A DNA stretch of 64,000 nt from Sphingomonas metalli. GTDB taxonomy: Bacteria > Pseudomonadota > Alphaproteobacteria > Sphingomonadales > Sphingomonadaceae. The notes under the pieces are model-generated. The model was not told where the DNA came from. It saw only the letters and a list, made by a program, of their open reading frames with translations, and searched no databases. This document shows positions 1 through 8,528 of this stretch, in pieces; the first letter of the stretch is position 1; each line of letters opens with the position of its first letter. Position numbers and translations under genes: made by a program. The stretch is from assembly GCF_014641735.1 (NCBI RefSeq), contig NZ_BMIH01000002.1, forward strand, positions 434,001 to 498,000. Direction: 5' to 3'.

Positions 1-83
1 GCGCAGGCGGGGATCCAGACGCGCGAAAGCGTGCCGGATAACGCGCAAACGTCAGCGGTTATGGATCCCCGCCTTCGCATGAC
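1..83. repeat. Palindromic intergenic repeat, family A (cut by window edge)
   Basis: The left arm (GCGGGGATCCAGACGCGCG) and right arm (TGGATCCCCGCCTTCGCATG) are near-complementary, with a GTCAGCGGTT segment between them. A second copy with the same order of elements lies at 31711-31806. The outer left end is missing because the window starts inside it. Confidence 0.7.
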
Positions 84-247
84 CTCTGCGAAAGTCCTTC
101 GTCCACCCCGGCGAAGGCCGTGGTCCAGTTGGGAGGCGGCCGTAAGTTACTGCAAAGCTTCACCCAGCTGGACCCCGGCCTTCGCCGGGGTGGACGAGAG
201 GTGTTGATCGCTGGGACTTTCGCAGAGGTCTCGCCTGCGCGGGGATC
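64..247. repeat. Nested palindromic repeat, family B inside further inverted arms
   Basis: Inner arms at 101-119 and 177-195 are perfect 19-bp reverse complements (GTCCACCCCGGCGAAGGCC and its complement). Outside them, 81-97 and 214-230 are a perfect 17-bp inverted repeat (GACCTCTGCGAAAGTCC). Outside those, 64-80 and 231-247 are imperfectly complementary and resemble the end of family A. The result is a nested hairpin-forming block that overlaps the family A copy. Confidence 0.75.
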
Positions 248-303
248 ACGGGGCTCCTCTCGGATGCGACCAGCAGCCGACGCGCCGCTAATCGTTCCTC
301 AAT

Positions 304-319
304 TGTTCCACGTGGAACA
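304..319. promoter_or_regulatory. parS: parS-like ParB binding site
   Basis: TGTTCCACGTGGAACA is a perfect 16-bp palindrome. It fits the ParB recognition consensus TGTTNCACGTGNAACA known for chromosomal parS sites. It lies in non-coding sequence about 130 bp upstream of the first gene. It is the only such palindrome I noticed in the window. Function is inferred from the match alone; parA and parB are not in the window. Confidence 0.7.
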
Positions 320-359
320 TTCGCCACCCGGCGTCTCTAACCAAAAGAATGTTTTTTTC

Positions 360-372
360 TACAACAGTTGTA
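360..372. promoter_or_regulatory. Palindrome upstream of the hydrolase/receptor genes
   Basis: TACAACAGTTGTA is a perfect 6+1+6 palindrome in an AT-rich stretch 75 bp before the first start codon. It could be an operator for the gene pair at 448-5004. The regulator is unknown. Confidence 0.3.
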
Positions 373-447
373 AAGTACGACTGAATGGGATTACACCCAT
401 CAAAGCCGCTCGAAGAAGCGGCATGACGTTGATTCGAGGAGAGGATC

Positions 448-2220
448 ATGGCGACCCGTCGCTTTGCATTCCGGCAGGCCGTGCTCGGCGCAGCGGCGCT
501 GGCGCTGGTGACGGTCGATACCGCGGCCCCTGCGCAGAACGATGTCCATAGCGCGGTCGCAGACGATCCGGGCGTCGTGCGCTCGTCCATCTACCTGCCG
601 GTGCGCGACGGAACGCGGCTGGCGGTCAACATCTACCGTCCCGCCGAGAACGGGCGGGCGCGCGAGGGCCGCTATCCGGTCGTCTTCGCCTTCACCCCCT
701 ATCGCGCGCGCTATTACAAGGACGGCGAGGTCGTCGACCTGATCGACTCGACCACCTTCGGCCTGCGCGGCCTCGTCCATGCGGGCTATGTCGTCGCCAC
801 CGCCGACGTGCGCGGCAAGGGTGCGTCCTTCGGCGCGCGGCGCGGGTTTCTCGACCAGACGGAGGCGCGCGACGGGTACGACATCGTCCAGTGGCTCGCC
901 GCCCGGCCCTATACGACGGGCAAGGTCGGGATCACCGGCTGCTCCTATCTGGGCGGCAGCGCGATGCTGGTCGCGGGCACCCTGCCCCCGGCGCTGAAGG
1001 CGGTGTTCGCCGCAGCGACCGACCTCGACAAATATGCCTTCGTCCGCAACGGCGGCATCACCGCGCAGTTCAATACCCGGCCCGACGAGCCGCTCGACGT
1101 CGATCTCGCCAGCGTGCCGGTCGATGCCGATCGCGGCGGTGCGCTGCTCAAGGCGGCGGTGGCCGAACATGCGCGCAACACGCCGATGGCGCCGCTCTGG
1201 GCGGGGATGCCCTATCGCGACAGCGTGTCGCCGCTGACCGGCACGCGCTTCTGGGAAGAGGTCGGCCCCTATACCCACCTCGCCAGGCTGCGCAGCCCGC
1301 AGCTCGCCTGGTATGTCTGGGGCAACTGGAACGACGAGCCGACCGAGCAGATCATCCAGGCGGCGGCGAACCTCGACGCCAAGCTGATCGTCGGCCCGGG
1401 CAGCCATTGCGAGCCGCCCAAGGTGTTCGACATCGTCGGCGAGCAGCGTCGCTTCTTCGACCATTATCTCAAAGGGATCGACAACGGCATCGAGCGCGAG
1501 CCGCGCTATGCGTGGTGGCGCGAAGAGGGTCAGGGCGGCACGATGGTGCACCGCGCGACGCTGCCCGGCGCGGGGATCGCGCGCACCACCCTCTTCCTGT
1601 CGGCCGCCCCCAACGACGCGCCGGCGGCCTTCGATCGCGGCAGTCTCGCCGCGACCGCACCGCGCGCCGGCACGCACCCCTTCAAGGTCGATTACAGTGT
1701 CGCGACCAAGGACTATTTCCAGTTCTGGCCGAGCGCGCTCGACGGCAAGGGCGTGACCTATACCAGCCGGCCGCTGGCCGCCGACGCGGCGATCGAGGGC
1801 TATCCGGTGCTGACCGTCCGCGCCGCGATCGACGGGCGCGACGCCAATCTGTTCGGCTATCTGGAAGAGGTCGATCCGGCGGGCAAGGTGACGATGCTCG
1901 CCTTCGGCCGGCTCGCCTTCAGCCATCGCAAGACGGGCAAGGCGCCCTACGACCATCTCGGCCTGCCCTATCATTCGGGGCTGAAGGCCGATGTCGCGCC
2001 GGCGGTGCCGGGCCGGGCCGAGACCCTGTCCTTCGCCCTGTCGCCGCGCGCCTATACCGTGCCCGCCGGCCACCGGCTGCGCGTGACGATCACCGGCGCC
2101 GATCCGCGCCAGCGCAACCTCGCCGCAATCCGCGACACGCTCGCGCCGACGATCACCGTGTTCGGCGGCGCGCCCTCGCACATCGCCATCCCCTTCACCG
2201 CGCCCGTCCGCTTCCGCTGA
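448..2220 (+). CDS. CocE/NonD family (peptidase S15-like) hydrolase, exported
   Basis: A 590-aa alpha/beta hydrolase of the Xaa-Pro dipeptidyl-peptidase / cocaine-esterase family. The nucleophile motif is GCSYLGG with Ser166; likely partners are Asp296 (GNWNDEPTE) and His320 (GPGSH). The C-terminal part, from about residue 400, has the beta-jelly-roll sequence typical of the family (fhldYPVLTVRAAIDGRDANLF-type region). The N-terminus has basic residues then a hydrophobic stretch ending near AAPAQ, a probable signal peptide, so it likely acts in the periplasm on esters or amides. AGGAGAGG sits just before the ATG. It is 27 bp from the TonB-dependent receptor, so the two probably form an operon in which the hydrolase processes what the receptor imports. 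The substrate cannot be read from sequence. Confidence 0.85.
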   Translation: MATRRFAFRQAVLGAAALALVTVDTAAPAQNDVHSAVADDPGVVRSSIYLPVRDGTRLAVNIYRPAENGRAREGRYPVVFAFTPYRARYYKDGEVVDLIDSTTFGLRGLVHAGYVVATADVRGKGASFGARRGFLDQTEARDGYDIVQWLAARPYTTGKVGITGCSYLGGSAMLVAGTLPPALKAVFAAATDLDKYAFVRNGGITAQFNTRPDEPLDVDLASVPVDADRGGALLKAAVAEHARNTPMAPLWAGMPYRDSVSPLTGTRFWEEVGPYTHLARLRSPQLAWYVWGNWNDEPTEQIIQAAANLDAKLIVGPGSHCEPPKVFDIVGEQRRFFDHYLKGIDNGIEREPRYAWWREEGQGGTMVHRATLPGAGIARTTLFLSAAPNDAPAAFDRGSLAATAPRAGTHPFKVDYSVATKDYFQFWPSALDGKGVTYTSRPLAADAAIEGYPVLTVRAAIDGRDANLFGYLEEVDPAGKVTMLAFGRLAFSHRKTGKAPYDHLGLPYHSGLKADVAPAVPGRAETLSFALSPRAYTVPAGHRLRVTITGADPRQRNLAAIRDTLAPTITVFGGAPSHIAIPFTAPVRFR

Positions 2221-2247
2221 CCCCGCGCCCGCTTTCGCCTTGAGGAC

Positions 2248-5004
2248 ATGACCATGGACAGCCATCTTCGCCGCCGCCTGCTCCTCTCGACCAGCGCGCT
2301 GCTGGCCGTCATCCTTTCGGCCGGTGCCGCCGCCGCGCAGACCGATCCCGAGCCCGCCAGCTCGCAACAGGCGAGGCCCGACGCCCCCGCCTCGGTCCAG
2401 ACGCCGGCGGCGACCGCCGGCCCGGTGACGGTGGGCGGCGAGGACGTGACCGATGCCGATATCGTCATCACCGGCAGCCGCATCCGCGGCGCCGCACCGG
2501 TGGGGTCGAGCGTGATCGCGATCGACCGCTCGGCGATCCAGGCGTCCGGCGCGGTGACGACCGACCGCCTGATCAAGGAGATCCCGCAGGTCTTCGACCT
2601 CGGCACTTCCGAAAACTCGCGCGGCCAGTCGGGCGGCAACAGCAACATTACCTTCGGCAACGCGATCAACATCCGCGGTATCGGCCCCTATGCCACGCTG
2701 ACCATCCTCGACGGACACCGGGTGGTGAACAACAGCCGCTCGGTCGATCCCTCGATCATCCCGTCGCTGGGGCTGGAGCGGGTCGAGGTGGTCGCCGACG
2801 GTGCCTCGGCCGTCTATGGCTCGGACGCAATCGCTGGCGTCGTCAACCTGATCCCGCGCCGCAACCTCAACGGGATCGAGACGATCGCGCGGATGGGCGT
2901 GGCGCGCGACTTCCACGAGAGCCAGTTCGGCATCGCGGGCGGCAAGACCGGCGACTGGGGCCAGGTGATGGTCGCCTATGAGCATGTCTTCCGCAGCAAC
3001 CTGTCGGGCGACGATCGCGACTTCTTCACCAGCGACCAGCGCCGCTTCGGCGGGCGCGACTTCCGCACCACCCAGTGCAATCCCGGCACGCTGACGGTCG
3101 GCGGGGTCAACTACGCGATCCCCGCGGGCGGCGTCACCGCCGCCAATGCCGCCGCGCTGGTGCCGAACACCGTCAATCGCTGCGAGGGCTTCACCGGGCA
3201 GGACCTGTTCCCGGAAACGCGCTACGACAGCGTCAACGCGACCTTCACCGTCCATCTGACCGACTGGCTGGATGCGTTCGGCGACGGCTATTTCTCCAAC
3301 CGTCGCTTCCGCCGCAACAACGGCTATACCGGCGCGACGGTGACGGTACCGTCGACCAACGCCTTCTTCGTCCGCCCGGCCGGGACGACCGATGCGGAGT
3401 CGGTGCAAATCCGGCTCGACGAGCTGCCCAACAACATCTCCTTTGGCTCGACCCGCAGCTGGCAGGGCGCGGGCGGCCTGCGCGCCAAGTTCGGCAGCTG
3501 GGAGGTGCAGGGCCAGATCATCTACGGCCGCAACGACGATACGTCGAACACGCCCAACGGCATCAACACGCCTGCGCTGAACGCGGCGCTGGCGAGCAGC
3601 AACCCGGCCACCGCCTTCGACCCCTATGGCCTCGGCCGCACCTCCGCCGCGGTGCTGGCGGCGATCAACGACCAGGTGTTCAACGCGCCGACGCTCAACC
3701 GCTTCACCGGCGCGGAGGCGACGATCAACGGCACGCTGTTCGACCTGCCGGGCGGCGGGGTGAAGCTGGCCGCGGGCTATGAGCGGCAGGAGCTGGAGGT
3801 GGCGCTCGGCATCCAGCGCGGCGCGCCGTCGACGCCGCTCACCTTTCGCAACTATGCGCGCAAGGTGGATTCGGGCTATGCCGAGCTGTTCGTGCCGATC
3901 TTCGGCACCGGCAACGCCATTCCGGGCCTGCGCCGGCTCGAGCTGAGCGCGGCGGTCCGCTACGACAAGTACAGCGATGTCGGCGACACGACGAATCCCA
4001 AGTTCGGCATCAACTGGTCGCCCTTCCGCGGGCTGACGGTGCGCGGCAGCTACGGCACCTCGTTCCGCGCGCCGCTCTTCTCGCAGATCTACGGCAACAG
4101 CTCGAACATCTTCGTCCAGCCTTATGCCGATCCGACGCTGGGCGGCACGATCGTCCAGGGCGCGGCGCTGTCCGGCGGCAATACCGGGCTGCGGCCGGAG
4201 GAGGCGAAGACCTGGTCGGCGGGCGCGGACTGGGAGCCGACGCGCAACCTGCGGCTCAGCCTCACCTATTGGAACGTCAAATATACCGGGCAGGTCGACA
4301 GCTATCTGGGCGATCTGGCGATCCTGAGCCGCGAGGCGCAGTTCGCCGGGACCGGCGTGATCCTGCGCGGGGCGGACGCGGCGGCGCGGATCCGCGAGCT
4401 GCTCGCCTCCGGCATCACCGTCGCGCGCGGCGTGCTGCCCGCCAATCCGGTGCTGTTCATCGACGGCCGCACTCAGAATCTGGGCCGGTCGGAGACGAGC
4501 GGGATCGATCTGGTCGGCAGCTATACGCTGGAGACGGAGAAGGCGGGCATCTTCACGCTGAACGCCAACGCCACCTACCTGACGCGCTACCTGGCCGCGA
4601 TCACGCCCAGCGGCACGCTGATCGACCGGCGCAATACCGTGTTCAATCCGCTGACCTTCAAGGGCCGGGGCAGCCTCAACTGGCTGTATGACGGGGTGAA
4701 TACGCGGCTGACGGTCAACCATGTCGGCGGCTACGACAACAACACCTTGCCCAATAACGGGGTGCAGAAGGTGGACAGCTACACGACATTCGACCTGGGC
4801 GTGACCTTCAACATCGGCGATGCCGAGCCGCAGGGCTTCTTCGACGGCGGGTTCAGCCTGTCGTTCGACGCGCTCAACCTTTTCGACCGCAAGCCGCCCT
4901 TCCTCGACTTCGCGCCGACGGTGAACGGCAGCGGCGGCTATGACGCGACGGCGGCCAATCCGGTCGGGCGCGAGGTGGCGGTGACGCTGCGCAAGCGGTT
5001 CTGA
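2248..5004 (+). CDS. TonB-dependent receptor
   Basis: A 918-aa outer-membrane receptor. The signal peptide ends near GAAAAQ. A low-complexity linker is followed by a TonB-box-like DADIVITGSRI at about residues 70-80. The plug domain has NIRGIGPYATLTILDGHRVV and VERVEVVADGASAVYGSDAIAGVVN-type motifs. A long beta-barrel then ends in LRKRF with the C-terminal Phe used for outer-membrane insertion. It binds a ligand outside the cell and imports it with TonB-ExbBD energy. It sits between the exported hydrolase and a MarR/TRAP/CoA-transferase locus, which suggests an organic substrate rather than iron. No N-terminal STN signalling domain is seen. Confidence 0.93.
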   Translation: MTMDSHLRRRLLLSTSALLAVILSAGAAAAQTDPEPASSQQARPDAPASVQTPAATAGPVTVGGEDVTDADIVITGSRIRGAAPVGSSVIAIDRSAIQASGAVTTDRLIKEIPQVFDLGTSENSRGQSGGNSNITFGNAINIRGIGPYATLTILDGHRVVNNSRSVDPSIIPSLGLERVEVVADGASAVYGSDAIAGVVNLIPRRNLNGIETIARMGVARDFHESQFGIAGGKTGDWGQVMVAYEHVFRSNLSGDDRDFFTSDQRRFGGRDFRTTQCNPGTLTVGGVNYAIPAGGVTAANAAALVPNTVNRCEGFTGQDLFPETRYDSVNATFTVHLTDWLDAFGDGYFSNRRFRRNNGYTGATVTVPSTNAFFVRPAGTTDAESVQIRLDELPNNISFGSTRSWQGAGGLRAKFGSWEVQGQIIYGRNDDTSNTPNGINTPALNAALASSNPATAFDPYGLGRTSAAVLAAINDQVFNAPTLNRFTGAEATINGTLFDLPGGGVKLAAGYERQELEVALGIQRGAPSTPLTFRNYARKVDSGYAELFVPIFGTGNAIPGLRRLELSAAVRYDKYSDVGDTTNPKFGINWSPFRGLTVRGSYGTSFRAPLFSQIYGNSSNIFVQPYADPTLGGTIVQGAALSGGNTGLRPEEAKTWSAGADWEPTRNLRLSLTYWNVKYTGQVDSYLGDLAILSREAQFAGTGVILRGADAAARIRELLASGITVARGVLPANPVLFIDGRTQNLGRSETSGIDLVGSYTLETEKAGIFTLNANATYLTRYLAAITPSGTLIDRRNTVFNPLTFKGRGSLNWLYDGVNTRLTVNHVGGYDNNTLPNNGVQKVDSYTTFDLGVTFNIGDAEPQGFFDGGFSLSFDALNLFDRKPPFLDFAPTVNGSGGYDATAANPVGREVAVTLRKRF

Positions 5005-5025
5005 CCGGTGGACGAGCGGGCGGGA

Positions 5026-5508
5026 TCAGCCGCGGAAACAGGCCTTGTAGACGCGGTCGAGGATCGCGGTCAGGAGCTTGCGATCCCCCTCGCCCAGGGC
5101 GTCGAGCACGTCGTGCTCGACCACCTCGAGCGCCGCGAACATCTCCGCCAGCCACGCCTCGCCCGCCTCGGTCGTGTAGAGCGCGTGGCGGCGGCGATCG
5201 GTGGGGGAGCGGCGGCGTTCCGCCCAGCCGCGCTGTTCCAGCTCGTCGACGACCATCACCGCCATGGATTTGTCGAGACCGACTTCGCGCGCCAGCATGA
5301 TCTGCGACAGGCCTGGATTGGCCGAGATGATCGCGAGCGCGGAGAACAGCCCCTGCCGCAGCTGGTAGCGATCGGTGACCTGCGCGAATTCGCGCGAGAG
5401 CTGGTTCTGGATGCGGCGCAGCCGGAAACCGACGAAATCGCCCAGCCGGCCGAGCGCGATCTCGGCATCCGGTTCGGCGGACTGGGGCGCACGCAATGCT
5501 TCTTCCAT
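5026..5508 (-). CDS. MarR family transcriptional regulator
   Basis: A 160-aa protein. The N-terminal helix (LGDFVGFRLRRIQNQLSREF) precedes the winged helix-turn-helix: SQIMLAREVGLDKSMAVMVV as recognition region and RRRSPTDRRRHALY as the wing with the usual Asp-Arg pair. MarR proteins are dimeric repressors that are usually released by a small aromatic or acyl ligand. The gene is divergent from the TRAP/CoA-transferase operon and convergent with the receptor (21 bp apart). Two palindromes in the shared promoter region make it the likely regulator of this catabolic locus. Confidence 0.88.
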   Translation of the reverse strand: MEEALRAPQSAEPDAEIALGRLGDFVGFRLRRIQNQLSREFAQVTDRYQLRQGLFSALAIISANPGLSQIMLAREVGLDKSMAVMVVDELEQRGWAERRRSPTDRRRHALYTTEAGEAWLAEMFAALEVVEHDVLDALGEGDRKLLTAILDRVYKACFRG

Positions 5509-5543
5509 CCCACCTCGCTAGCCGAAGCACCGCGCCAAGGGAA

Positions 5544-5562
5544 TTCCGTAGAAGATACGGAA
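5544..5562. promoter_or_regulatory. Candidate MarR operator 1
   Basis: TTCCGTAGAAGATACGGAA is a perfect palindrome of 7-bp arms with a 5-bp spacer. It lies 36 bp from the marR start in the marR-dctQ divergent region. Arm length and spacing are typical for MarR dimers. Confidence 0.5.
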
Positions 5563-5570
5563 GATGGATT

Positions 5571-5585
5571 GTTGACTTACTCAAC
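5571..5585. promoter_or_regulatory. Candidate MarR operator 2
   Basis: GTTGACTTACTCAAC has 5-bp perfect inverted arms (GTTGA/TCAAC) around 5 bp. It contains a TTGACT that could act as a -35 element for the rightward operon. It is 27 bp (centre to centre about 25 bp) from operator 1, consistent with control of both directions. Confidence 0.45.
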
Positions 5586-5611
5586 CTTTTCCGGTGAGTC
5601 GGACACTCTCT

Positions 5612-6154
5612 ATGACGCATAGCTCCTTGCCCCCGCACGCCAAACCCGTCGACGCCCCACCGGTCGACGCCGATGTCGAGCCGGAGGCGGCGCGCCCGGT
5701 CCAGTCGCCGCTGGCGCGCGCGATGCTGGCGATCGGATCGGCCGGGTTGCTGGCGGCGATGGCGACCGATGCGCTGGCGGTGGCGGGGCGCCATGCCGGC
5801 ATCCGGCTGCTCGGCGCGATCGAGGTGGTGCAGGCCTGCATCGTGCTGATCGCCACCACCGCAATCGTGCTGACGACGATCGTCGACGGCCATGCCCGCG
5901 TCCACATCCTGCTCGAACGCATGGCGCCGGCGCGCGCCGCGGCCTGGCTGCGCGGCGCCAATGCTTTGAGCGCGCTGGTCTTTCTGTGGCTGGCCGCGGG
6001 GTCGGCCTGGCTCGCCTCCGACCTGTGGAGCAGTTTCGAGCTGACCGAGATCCTGCACCTGCCGCTGCGCTGGCTGCGGCTCGCCTGGATCGTCGGGGCG
6101 CTCGCCACCGCGATCCTGTTCGCCCGCCGCGCGCTGAAGCGGATCCCGGCATGA
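5612..6154 (+). CDS. dctQ: TRAP transporter small permease (DctQ family)
   Basis: A 180-aa inner-membrane protein with four hydrophobic segments (about AMLAIGSAGLLAAMATDALAV; IEVVQACIVLIATTAIVLTTIV; ANALSALVFLWLAAGSAWLA; WLRLAWIVGALATAILFA) after a Pro-rich cytoplasmic N-terminus. This is the small membrane subunit of a tripartite ATP-independent periplasmic transporter and works with DctM and DctP. An in-frame GTG at 5594 is an alternative start; the ATG fits the family N-terminus better. Its stop overlaps the dctM start (ATGA). Confidence 0.82.
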   Translation: MTHSSLPPHAKPVDAPPVDADVEPEAARPVQSPLARAMLAIGSAGLLAAMATDALAVAGRHAGIRLLGAIEVVQACIVLIATTAIVLTTIVDGHARVHILLERMAPARAAAWLRGANALSALVFLWLAAGSAWLASDLWSSFELTEILHLPLRWLRLAWIVGALATAILFARRALKRIPA

Positions 6155-7455
6155 TCGCGCCCGAACTGATCGGCCTGATCGGCATCGCGGTGCTGCTCGC
6201 GCTGCTGGGCGTCGGCGTGCCGATCGGCATCGGCCTCGCGCTGGTCGGCGGGGTCGGGCTGACGGTGTTGCTGTCGCCCGAGGCGGCGCTGATCAAGGCC
6301 GGCGTCGTCACCTTCGACACCATTTCCCGCTACGAACTCGGCGTGCTGCCTTTGTTCGTGCTGATGGCGCATCTCTGCTTCGCCGCGGGCGCGAGCCGCG
6401 ACTTTTTCGACGCCGCGGCGCGGTTCGTCGGGCATCGGCGCGGCGGCCTCGCCATGGCCTCGATCGGCGGCTGCGCCGGCTTCGGCGCGATCAGCGGGTC
6501 GAGCCTGGCGACGGTCGCCACCATCACCTCGGTCGCGCTGCCCGAGATGCGCAAGGCGAACTATGCCCCCGGCTTCGCCACCGGTGCGCTGGCGGCGGGC
6601 GGGACTTTGGGGTCGCTGGTGCCGCCATCGGGCGCACTGATCGTGTTCGGGATCATCGCCGAACAGTCGATCGGCAAGCTGTTCGCCGCCTCGATCATCC
6701 CCGGCCTGACCCAGGCATTGTTCTACATCGTCGCGATCGCGATCCTGTGCCGGCTGAAGCCCGAACTGGGGCCGCCGACCGTCCGCGCCCCGTGGCGGGA
6801 GCGGTGGCCGGCGCTGCGCGGCATCGCCGACGTCGCGCTGCTGATCGTGTTCGTGATCGGGGGGCTGTTCATCGGCTGGTTCACCCCGACCGAGGCGGCG
6901 TCGGTCGGATCGGTCGCGGCGCTGCTGCTGTGCTGGAAGCGCGGGCGGCTGACCCGCGCCGCGGTAGCGGGCGCGCTGGAGACGACGCTGCGCACCACCG
7001 GCATGATCTATATCGTGGTGATCGGCGCGATCCTGTTCGCGACCTTCATCAGCGCGACCGGGATCGCGGCGGCGCTGTCCGCCTGGGTCGCGAACCTTCA
7101 CGCCGGGCCGACCGTGGCGATCGTCGCGATGGCGCTGGTGCTGCTGCTGCTCGGCTCGTTCCTCGACGGGCTGGCGCTGATGCTGCTGACCACGCCGATC
7201 TTCCTGCCGATCACGCACGATCTGGGCCTCAGCCCGATCTGGTTCGGCATCTTTCTGGTCCGCACCATGGAGATCGGCTTCGTCCACCCGCCGCTCGGCC
7301 TCAACGTCTATGTCATTCAGGGGATTGCGGGCGACATTCCGCTGGGCACGATCTTCCGCGGGATCATCCCCTTCCTGATCGCCGACTTCCTGCATCTGGC
7401 GCTGCTGATCGCGGTGCCGGCGCTGACCCTGTGGCTGCCGGGAGTGATGGCATGA
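6151..7455 (+). CDS. dctM: TRAP transporter large permease (DctM family)
   Basis: A 434-aa very hydrophobic protein with 11-12 predicted membrane segments. Family motifs include GVPIGIGLALVG near the start, GGCAGFGAISGSSLATVATI, GTLGSLVPPSGALIVFGIIA (the conserved loop of the first repeat) and TPIFLPITHDLG / FGIFLVRTMEIGFVHPPLG in the second half. It carries a carboxylate-type substrate across the inner membrane using the sodium or proton gradient. ATG chosen because it overlaps the dctQ stop by 4 bp and begins the family-typical N-terminus. It overlaps dctP by ATGA. Confidence 0.92.
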   Translation: MIAPELIGLIGIAVLLALLGVGVPIGIGLALVGGVGLTVLLSPEAALIKAGVVTFDTISRYELGVLPLFVLMAHLCFAAGASRDFFDAAARFVGHRRGGLAMASIGGCAGFGAISGSSLATVATITSVALPEMRKANYAPGFATGALAAGGTLGSLVPPSGALIVFGIIAEQSIGKLFAASIIPGLTQALFYIVAIAILCRLKPELGPPTVRAPWRERWPALRGIADVALLIVFVIGGLFIGWFTPTEAASVGSVAALLLCWKRGRLTRAAVAGALETTLRTTGMIYIVVIGAILFATFISATGIAAALSAWVANLHAGPTVAIVAMALVLLLLGSFLDGLALMLLTTPIFLPITHDLGLSPIWFGIFLVRTMEIGFVHPPLGLNVYVIQGIAGDIPLGTIFRGIIPFLIADFLHLALLIAVPALTLWLPGVMA

Positions 7456-8528
7456 GGATGCGCCGCCTGATCGCTGCGCTGCTCGCCTCCGCCCTGCTGG
7501 CCGGCTGCGGCCGCGCGCCGGTGCCCGCGGGGGTGACCGAGCTGACCTATGCCAGCCCCTATCCGCCCGGCCACCCGTTCAGCCGCGCCGATATCCGCTG
7601 GATGGCCTGGGTCGAGAAGGCGTCGGGCGGGCGCATCCGCATCAAGCCCTTCTGGGCGGGCGCGCTGCTGTCGAGCGACCAGAGCATGGCGGAGATCCGC
7701 CACGGCGTCGCCGATATCGGCCTGATCACCCCCATCTATACCCGCGGCGGCGCGCATGCGCAGCGGGCACAGGCCGGTTTCTATGGCGGCGTGCGCGACA
7801 TGCCCGAGCAGATCGCGGTCTATCAGTGTATCGCGGCGCGCTTCCCGGCGCTGACCGACGAGCTGAAGGGGCTGCGCGTGCTGGCGATCCAGCCGGGCAA
7901 TTTCCCCGGCATCGTCACCCGCAGCCGGCCTGTGCGCAGCCTCGACGACCTGAAGGGCCTGCGCCTGCGCGCACCCGCCGAGAATCTGGAGGTGCTGCGG
8001 GCGCTGGGCGCCGACCCGGTCGATATGCCGATGGCCGACGTCTATTCGGCGCTGGCCAAGGGCGTGATCGACGGCGTCGTCGCCCCCGCCGACACGCTGA
8101 AGAGCCTGCATTTCGCCGAGGTCGCGCGCTATTTCACGACGCTGAAGGTCAGCCGCGGCTCCTATCCCGCCCGGGCCATGGGCATGGCGCGCTGGAACGC
8201 GCTGCCGCTCGCCGATCGCCAGTTGCTCGCCGAGAGCGAACGGGCGTGGGAGGCGGCGCTGATCGATGAGATCAACACCGCCGAACAGGCCGGCATCCAG
8301 TTCGGCAAGACGCATGGCGTCACCTTCCTGCCCATCTCGCCCGCCGACCAGGCGCGGTTCGATGCCATGTACAACCGGAACGCCGCCCGCATCGCCCGCG
8401 CGCTGACCCGCTTCGGCGCGGACGGCACCCCGATCTTCACCGAGGCGCAGCGGCTGATCGCGGCCGATGCCAGCGGCGCGCCGCCGCCCTGCGCCTCCCC
8501 TGCTCCGGACCCTTCGACCCATGACTGA
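7452..8528 (+). CDS. dctP: TRAP transporter solute-binding lipoprotein (DctP family)
   Basis: A 358-aa binding protein. A lipobox (LLAGC) after a short basic, hydrophobic leader indicates a membrane-anchored lipoprotein, where most DctP proteins are soluble. The body has the DctP pattern: LTYASPYPPGHPF at the start, VADIGLITPIYT, DLKGLRLRAPAENLEVLRALGADPVDMPMADVYSAL and GVIDGVVAP. The conserved Arg of LRLRAP normally pairs with a substrate carboxylate, so an organic acid ligand is likely. GGGAG lies before the start. The last 8 bases overlap the CoA-transferase gene. Confidence 0.9.
   Translation: MRMRRLIAALLASALLAGCGRAPVPAGVTELTYASPYPPGHPFSRADIRWMAWVEKASGGRIRIKPFWAGALLSSDQSMAEIRHGVADIGLITPIYTRGGAHAQRAQAGFYGGVRDMPEQIAVYQCIAARFPALTDELKGLRVLAIQPGNFPGIVTRSRPVRSLDDLKGLRLRAPAENLEVLRALGADPVDMPMADVYSALAKGVIDGVVAPADTLKSLHFAEVARYFTTLKVSRGSYPARAMGMARWNALPLADRQLLAESERAWEAALIDEINTAEQAGIQFGKTHGVTFLPISPADQARFDAMYNRNAARIARALTRFGADGTPIFTEAQRLIAADASGAPPPCASPAPDPSTHD

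Noticed and set aside
400..4722. A 1440-aa open frame on the minus strand opposite the hydrolase and receptor
   Set aside because: It is a shadow of two well-recognised plus-strand genes: Arg/Ala/Gly/His-rich, without any domain. High GC content keeps antisense frames open.
5571..5585. FNR box in GTTGACTTACTCAAC
   Set aside because: The spacing between TTGA and TCAA is 5 bp, whereas FNR-type sites need 6 bp; a MarR site fits better.
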